DNA of 27,153 nucleotides, from NCBI GenBank assembly GCA_900554385.1, contig USHE01000002.1, positions 1-27,153 on the forward strand, given 5' to 3'. Positions 23,552 to 27,153 of the stretch are shown one piece after another. Each line of letters starts with the position of its first letter. The stretch's first letter is position 1. This stretch comes from an uncultured bacterium (GTDB lineage: Bacteria; Cyanobacteriota; Vampirovibrionia; Gastranaerophilales; Gastranaerophilaceae). The notes below the pieces were generated by a model that was not told where the DNA came from, ran no database searches, and saw only the letters and a list, made by a program, of their open reading frames with translations. Both the position numbers and the translations under genes were made by a program.

Positions 23552-23580
23552 ATTATAAGCGATATACGCTTTTCTGTCAA
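23552..23580 (-). promoter_or_regulatory. Consensus sigma-70 promoter for the long prepilin gene
   Basis: Minus strand: TTGACA (23575-23580), 17-base spacer, TATAAT (23552-23557). Both boxes are perfect consensus, giving a leader of about 26 bases to the ATG at 23519. It is the strongest promoter I see in the window. Confidence 0.85.
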
Positions 23581-23602
23581 GATGAAGCCCTTTGTGTTAA
23601 TC

Positions 23603-23631
23603 TTGCAAAAATATATCTAATATGTTATAAT
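23603..23631 (+). promoter_or_regulatory. Sigma-70 promoter for the second prepilin gene
   Basis: TTGCAA (23603-23608), 17-base spacer, TATAAT (23626-23631), about 50 bases before the ATG at 23681. It lies back to back with the minus-strand promoter; the two -35 boxes are 22 bases apart. Confidence 0.75.
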
Positions 23632-23680
23632 TAAGTACAAGATATATTTTAAATATTGAAATTTTTAAAGGGGATTTAAT

Positions 23681-24274
23681 ATGAGGTATAATAAAGCATT
23701 TACACTGGCAGAAGTAATGATTACAATGGCAATATTGGGAATTTTGGCATCGGTGCTGCTCCCTGCTGTATCAAAAGTTCGCCCTAATGAGAATAAGGCA
23801 TTGTTTAAAAAGGCTTATTATGTTGCAGAGAGAGTCGTTGGAGAACTTGTAAATGATGATAAATTGTATCCTCTTATGGATGGAACGACAGTTGGGCTGG
23901 ATAATTTAGATGAAGTTCAATATATTAGTAAGAAATATTCCGGCAGTGAGAAATTCTGCAAGCTGTTTGCGGCAAAAGTGAATACAATTAATGATACTGT
24001 TAATTGTGTTGCAGGTTCAGCGACTCCGACCGATTCAAATGTTCCATCTTTCATTACATCTGACGGGATTATGTGGTATATGCCAATTACGGATTTTAAA
24101 GCTGATAAGAGCATAACAGTAGACGTAAACGGAGAAAAAAGACCTAATTGTTCTTTTTCAACTACTTGTGTGAAACCAGACAGATTTCAAATATGGATTC
24201 AACCTGATGGAAAAATGTATGTTAATGGTGATAAAGAAAAGGAATATTTGAGTTCAAACAAATCAATGCAATAG
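23681..24274 (+). CDS. Type IV prepilin-like (pseudopilin) protein
   Basis: 197 residues with AAAGGGGA about 6 bases before the ATG. Leader MRYNKA with cleavage expected before F7; 'FTLAEVMITMAILGILASVLLP' is a textbook N-methylation segment with Glu at mature position 5 (E11). The C-terminal domain has several cysteines ('KFCKLF', 'VNCVAG', 'NCSFSTTC') and ends with 'IWIQPDGKMYVNGD', a pattern of substrate-like strands common to this lineage's prepilins. It is divergent from, and shares design with, the prepilin at 23519, so the two probably arose by duplication and are expressed together. Their joint role may be in a type IV pilus or type II-like secretion pseudopilus. TAG stop, followed 67 bases later by a tRNA gene. 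Confidence 0.85.
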   Translation: MRYNKAFTLAEVMITMAILGILASVLLPAVSKVRPNENKALFKKAYYVAERVVGELVNDDKLYPLMDGTTVGLDNLDEVQYISKKYSGSEKFCKLFAAKVNTINDTVNCVAGSATPTDSNVPSFITSDGIMWYMPITDFKADKSITVDVNGEKRPNCSFSTTCVKPDRFQIWIQPDGKMYVNGDKEKEYLSSNKSMQ

Positions 24275-24341
24275 CAGATGTTTGCGAAATTTAACGAATA
24301 AACATTACTGCAGATAGTTTTTGTGGTAATATTTATGATAT

Positions 24342-24428
24342 GGAGAGGTGTCCGAGTGGTTTAAGGTGCGGATCTCGAAAGTCTGTGAAGGTTAACACTT
24401 TCCGTGGGTTCGAATCCCACCCTCTCCG
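24342..24428 (+). tRNA. tRNA-Ser (anticodon CGA, reads UCG)
   Basis: 87 bases. Acceptor arms GGAGAGG (24342-24348) and CCTCTCC (24421-24427) pair perfectly, with discriminator G. Anticodon stem CGGAT/GTCTG with loop CTCGAAA gives anticodon CGA. The long variable arm (GTG...CAC) is the class II type expected of serine tRNAs, and the T loop is GGTTCGAATCC. CCA is not encoded. Confidence 0.95.
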
Positions 24429-24468
24429 AATTACCGCCTATGCAGCCGCACGGGCGGTAATTTTTTAA
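24429..24468 (+). terminator. Rho-independent terminator of tRNA-Ser
   Basis: AATTACCGCC (24429-24438) and GGCGGTAATT (24453-24462), 10-bp perfect stem with a 14-base loop, then TTTT. It starts at the first base after the tRNA. Confidence 0.88.
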
Positions 24469-24561
24469 TTAGTTGATATAAACAATAATCCAAGTAGTTT
24501 CCGCTTTGGGGATGATTCTTTTTTTAGTTGTTAATAAATTACTAGAAAAGGAGGTTTTTCG

Positions 24562-25536
24562 ATGAGTGAGTTTAGTTCTAAAAATCCTAATATAGATAGA
24601 ATTACTGGTTTGTTTCTTGACAGCTTGGAGAATGAAGCGGTAAAGCCAATTTATGAAATGACACCTGATGAGGCAAGAGATTTTCTTGTAAATATTCAAC
24701 GTAAATCCTATAAAGCAATACCTGCGGATGTCGTGGATATTGATATTTTTACGGATACTGCGGGAAGTGTTAGTGTAAGACTTGTCAGACCGGAAAATTA
24801 TAATGAAGTTTTGCCGGTAATTTTGTATATGCATGGCGGCGGATGGGTTATGGGGGATAAGGAAGTTTATGATATGTTTATCAGAAAGCTTGCCGTTTTG
24901 ACTAATTCTGTGGTTGCTTTTGTTAATTATTCCAGATCTCCGGAAGCTATGTACCCGACTCAGCTTAATCAGGGCTATGGAGTTCTTGAGTATTTATACA
25001 AAAACCCTGCGGATTTTAACATTGATGCTGACAGAATTGTTGTTGCCGGTGACAGTGCAGGCGGAAATCTTGCTGCTGCTATTGCTTTGCGTGCTATACG
25101 TGAGGGCGGCCCGAAAATTTTATATCAGGCATTAATATATCCTGTAACTGATGCTAATATGGATTCTGATTCTTATAAGTTGTTTAAAGATGGTCCGTGG
25201 CTTTCTAAAAAGGCAATGGAGTGGTTTTGGGCAGCTTATTTGCCGGATAAAAAAATGAAAAATGACTTATATGTTTCTCCTCTTAAAGCGTGTGTTGAGG
25301 ATTTGGCGGATTTGCCTGAAACTCTGATTATTACAGATGAAAATGATGTGTTACGGGATGAGGGAGAAGCTTATGCAAAAAAATTAGATACTGCCGGCGT
25401 GAAAGTTTCTAATATAAGGATAAATATGACAATTCACGATTTTATTATGCTTAACTGGTTACAGCAAAGTGAAGCGGTAAAAACTGCTGTGGCTTCTTTA
25501 TGCGGTATCTTAAAAAATAAACTTCATAATGAATAA
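24562..25536 (+). CDS. Alpha/beta hydrolase, hormone-sensitive-lipase-type esterase
   Basis: 324 residues with AAAGGAGG 8 bases before the ATG. Classic HSL (family IV) esterase layout: oxyanion-hole motif H91-G-G-G in 'YMHGGGWVMG', nucleophile S165 in G-D-S-A-G-G (163-168), acid D262 in 'NDVLRDEG' and H292 in 'IHDF', so the triad is complete. No signal peptide, therefore cytoplasmic. The family hydrolyses short-chain esters, including acyl or xenobiotic esters; the substrate cannot be told. Residues 1-60 form the expected cap helix region. Stands alone after the tRNA-Ser terminator; its promoter should lie in 24463-24540. Convergent with the next gene. Confidence 0.9.
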   Translation: MSEFSSKNPNIDRITGLFLDSLENEAVKPIYEMTPDEARDFLVNIQRKSYKAIPADVVDIDIFTDTAGSVSVRLVRPENYNEVLPVILYMHGGGWVMGDKEVYDMFIRKLAVLTNSVVAFVNYSRSPEAMYPTQLNQGYGVLEYLYKNPADFNIDADRIVVAGDSAGGNLAAAIALRAIREGGPKILYQALIYPVTDANMDSDSYKLFKDGPWLSKKAMEWFWAAYLPDKKMKNDLYVSPLKACVEDLADLPETLIITDENDVLRDEGEAYAKKLDTAGVKVSNIRINMTIHDFIMLNWLQQSEAVKTAVASLCGILKNKLHNE

Positions 25537-25548
25537 CTTTAAGTAAAT

Positions 25549-26010
25549 TTACTTGCATATTTTTTCTGAAGATTTTATGTATTCAGAAATTATTTCAGCC
25601 GCATCGCCGATAAGTCTTTCGCAAGGTCTGGATGCGTAATATTCCGGGGTTCTGTCCGACGGTATAGGATTATCGTCGGCATCAACTCCGAGAAGTTCTC
25701 GGCAAATTATTGTTTCATGTTTGTCTTTAAATTTTTTTGCAAGTTCCTGAATTCTTTCGTAATGTTCGGTTTTAGCTGTTTTGTCTGTTGGGGACGTATA
25801 ACCATATTTTAAGCCGGCAATCATAAACATTGCACTTACAGCTCCGCATACTTCACGCATTCTGCCCATTCCTCCGCCAAATGATGATGATAGTTTTAGT
25901 GCGGTTTCTTTATCAAAACCTAAGTCTTCTGCAAATGTTAAAAATACCGACTGGGCGCAGTTGTAACCTTCTTTAAATAAATTCATTGCTTTTTGTGAAT
26001 AAGAATTCAT
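25549..26010 (-). CDS. C_GCAxxG_C_C-family protein
   Basis: 153 residues; AAAGG about 9 bases before the ATG. It carries the cysteine pattern of this named family: C18 in 'EGYNCAQSV', C55 in 'GGGMGRMREVCGAVSA', C103 in 'IICREL' and C130 in 'RPCERLI'. The N-terminal Cys sits in a helix ('F..GYNCAQSVF') and the Gly-rich segment precedes the second. Function is unknown; redox or metal binding is suggested in the literature for related proteins. Small helical cytoplasmic protein of the usual size (about 150). Divergent from the antiporter gene with 45 bases between. Confidence 0.88.
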   Translation of the reverse strand: MNSYSQKAMNLFKEGYNCAQSVFLTFAEDLGFDKETALKLSSSFGGGMGRMREVCGAVSAMFMIAGLKYGYTSPTDKTAKTEHYERIQELAKKFKDKHETIICRELLGVDADDNPIPSDRTPEYYASRPCERLIGDAAEIISEYIKSSEKICK

Positions 26011-26055
26011 AAGTTCATGCCTTTCTTAATATTTTCATGATACCATAAATTCGTT

Positions 26056-27153
26056 ATGTCAATATTATTTAATCCTGTAGTTGTATCAGTAATATTATTA
26101 TGCGTGCTTTGTGTGTGCAGGATTAACGTATTGTTAGCAATTATAATATCTGCAATAACAGCCGGGCTTATCGGTGGATTACCGGTTAATAAGGTAATGG
26201 ATACTTTTATTTCCGGCATGGGTGGAAATTCTGAAACTGCATTAAGTTATATTCTTCTGGGAACATTTGCTGCAGCAATGACTCATACAGGATTGGCAAC
26301 AATACTGGCAAAAAGAATCGGTGCGGTTATTAAAGGTAAGAAGTTTGTGCTTCTTGCAATTTTGACAGGTATTGCGATGCTTTCTCAGAATTTAATCCCT
26401 GTTCATATTGCATTTATTCCGATATTAATACCGCCTCTGCTTCATGTGATGAATAAGCTTCAATTAGATAGGCGTGCGGTGGCTTGTTGTTTGGCTTTTG
26501 GCTTAAAAGCTCCATATATTATGATACCTGCAGGTTTCGGGTTAATCTTTCAGGGGCTTGTTGCAGAGAATATGACTTTAAACGGTATGACCGTTTTAAA
26601 AAATGATATATGGAAATCGACATGGATTTTGGGGTTTGGAATGTTTGTCGGACTTCTTGTTTCGGTGCTGGTTTCTTATAGAAAATCTCGAGAATATAGC
26701 GATATTCAACCTGTTGAAAATGAACTTGAAAAAGAAGATTTGCAGGCGTTGAAGTTAAATAAAAACCACTATGTTACATTGCTTGGGGCTATAGCTACTT
26801 TAATAGTTCAGTTATTGACAAAGTCTTTGCCACTGGGGGCTTTGGTGGGGCTTGGGATTGTGTTTGGCGGCGGTGCCGTTAGTCACCGAAAAATGGACAA
26901 GCTTATTAATGAAGGTATTGGTTTGATGGGGTACGTAGCATTTGTAATGCTTGTAGCTGCCGGCTTTGCTATGGTTTTAAAAGCAACAGGCGGAATTGAT
27001 GTTCTTGTTCAGTCAATTTTACCGTTTATGCAGAATAGTCGGTTTGTAGCTGTCGGGTTAATGCTTGTGCTAGGGTTGTTTATTACTCTAGGCATAGGCT
27101 CGTCTTTTGGTACAATTCCGATACTTGCGGTATTGTTTGGTCCAGTGTGTATG
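26056..27153 (+). CDS. Na+/H+ antiporter-family membrane protein (3' end beyond window)
   Basis: 366 open codons from ATG 26056 to the right edge with no stop; I read every codon. There are about ten hydrophobic helices. The layout 'GLPVNKVMDTFISGMGGNSETALSYILLG', 'GLATILAK', 'NLIPVHIAFIPILIPPLL', 'GLKAPYIMIPAGFG' and 'GLFITLGIGSSFGTIPI' matches the Na+/H+ antiporter family related to Bacillus YuiF within the ion-transporter superfamily. The charged cytoplasmic loop lies at about 215-240. Substrate (Na+, H+ or amino acids) is uncertain. No clear ribosome site precedes the ATG; a possible leaderless start or weak initiation is likely because only 45 bases separate it from the divergent gene. 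Confidence 0.82.
   Translation, partial: MSILFNPVVVSVILLCVLCVCRINVLLAIIISAITAGLIGGLPVNKVMDTFISGMGGNSETALSYILLGTFAAAMTHTGLATILAKRIGAVIKGKKFVLLAILTGIAMLSQNLIPVHIAFIPILIPPLLHVMNKLQLDRRAVACCLAFGLKAPYIMIPAGFGLIFQGLVAENMTLNGMTVLKNDIWKSTWILGFGMFVGLLVSVLVSYRKSREYSDIQPVENELEKEDLQALKLNKNHYVTLLGAIATLIVQLLTKSLPLGALVGLGIVFGGGAVSHRKMDKLINEGIGLMGYVAFVMLVAAGFAMVLKATGGIDVLVQSILPFMQNSRFVAVGLMLVLGLFITLGIGSSFGTIPILAVLFGPVCM

Noticed and set aside
24342..24428. tRNA-Ser as an integration site
   Set aside because: No direct repeat of its 3' end and no integrase gene in the window.
26007..26219. 70-residue minus-strand ORF
   Set aside because: Antisense to the start of the antiporter gene, which is open for 366 codons with clear membrane-protein sequence.

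Overview
The window looks like a chromosome segment from an uncultured gut cyanobacterial relative (Candidatus Melainabacteria / Vampirovibrionia, probably Gastranaerophilales). I infer this from the low GC content, the outer-membrane two-partner secretion pair, prepilins of the 'AFTLAEV' type, and a protein starting with the 'ISPNLSFG' style N-terminus that I associate with that group. No database search was possible, so the lineage is an inference. The standard code is used: TAG ends the giant adhesin and one prepilin.

Region 1 (1-5766) is accessory. Minus-strand gene blocks are separated by long AT-rich spacers that carry degenerate copies of one repeat (about 540-642, 2121-2439 and 4011-4269). 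The blocks are a TerB_N-domain protein cut by the window edge, a frameshifted WYL-domain protein with a small ORF behind it, and a three-gene cassette: a MuF-like (phage head/delivery) cysteine-motif protein, a polymorphic-toxin-like protein and a small membrane protein. A promoter and a terminator-like hairpin lie ahead of that cassette. The block is followed by a plus-strand DEDDh exonuclease with two helical repeats and a BRCT domain.

Region 2 (5767-8372) holds a PHP-family phosphoesterase, pnuC (nicotinamide riboside uptake) and a lineage-type membrane protein interrupted by one in-frame amber codon. Region 3 (8376-17361) is a divergently arranged two-partner secretion system: a TpsB outer-membrane transporter and a 2315-residue TpsA adhesin. 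The adhesin ends in a PilZ domain with both c-di-GMP-binding motifs intact, which is the most striking observation in the window.

Region 4 (17406-22617) has a short-form dxs (isoprenoid precursors), a 144-bp MITE-like palindromic element with flanking direct repeats just upstream of the dxs promoter, a membrane-anchored GH77-like (4-alpha-glucanotransferase-like) protein, and galE. Region 5 (22629-27153) has two divergent type IV prepilin-like proteins driven by near-perfect sigma-70 promoters, a tRNA-Ser(CGA) with its terminator, a GDSAGG-type esterase, a C_GCAxxG_C_C-family protein, and a Na+/H+ antiporter-family gene that runs off the right edge.
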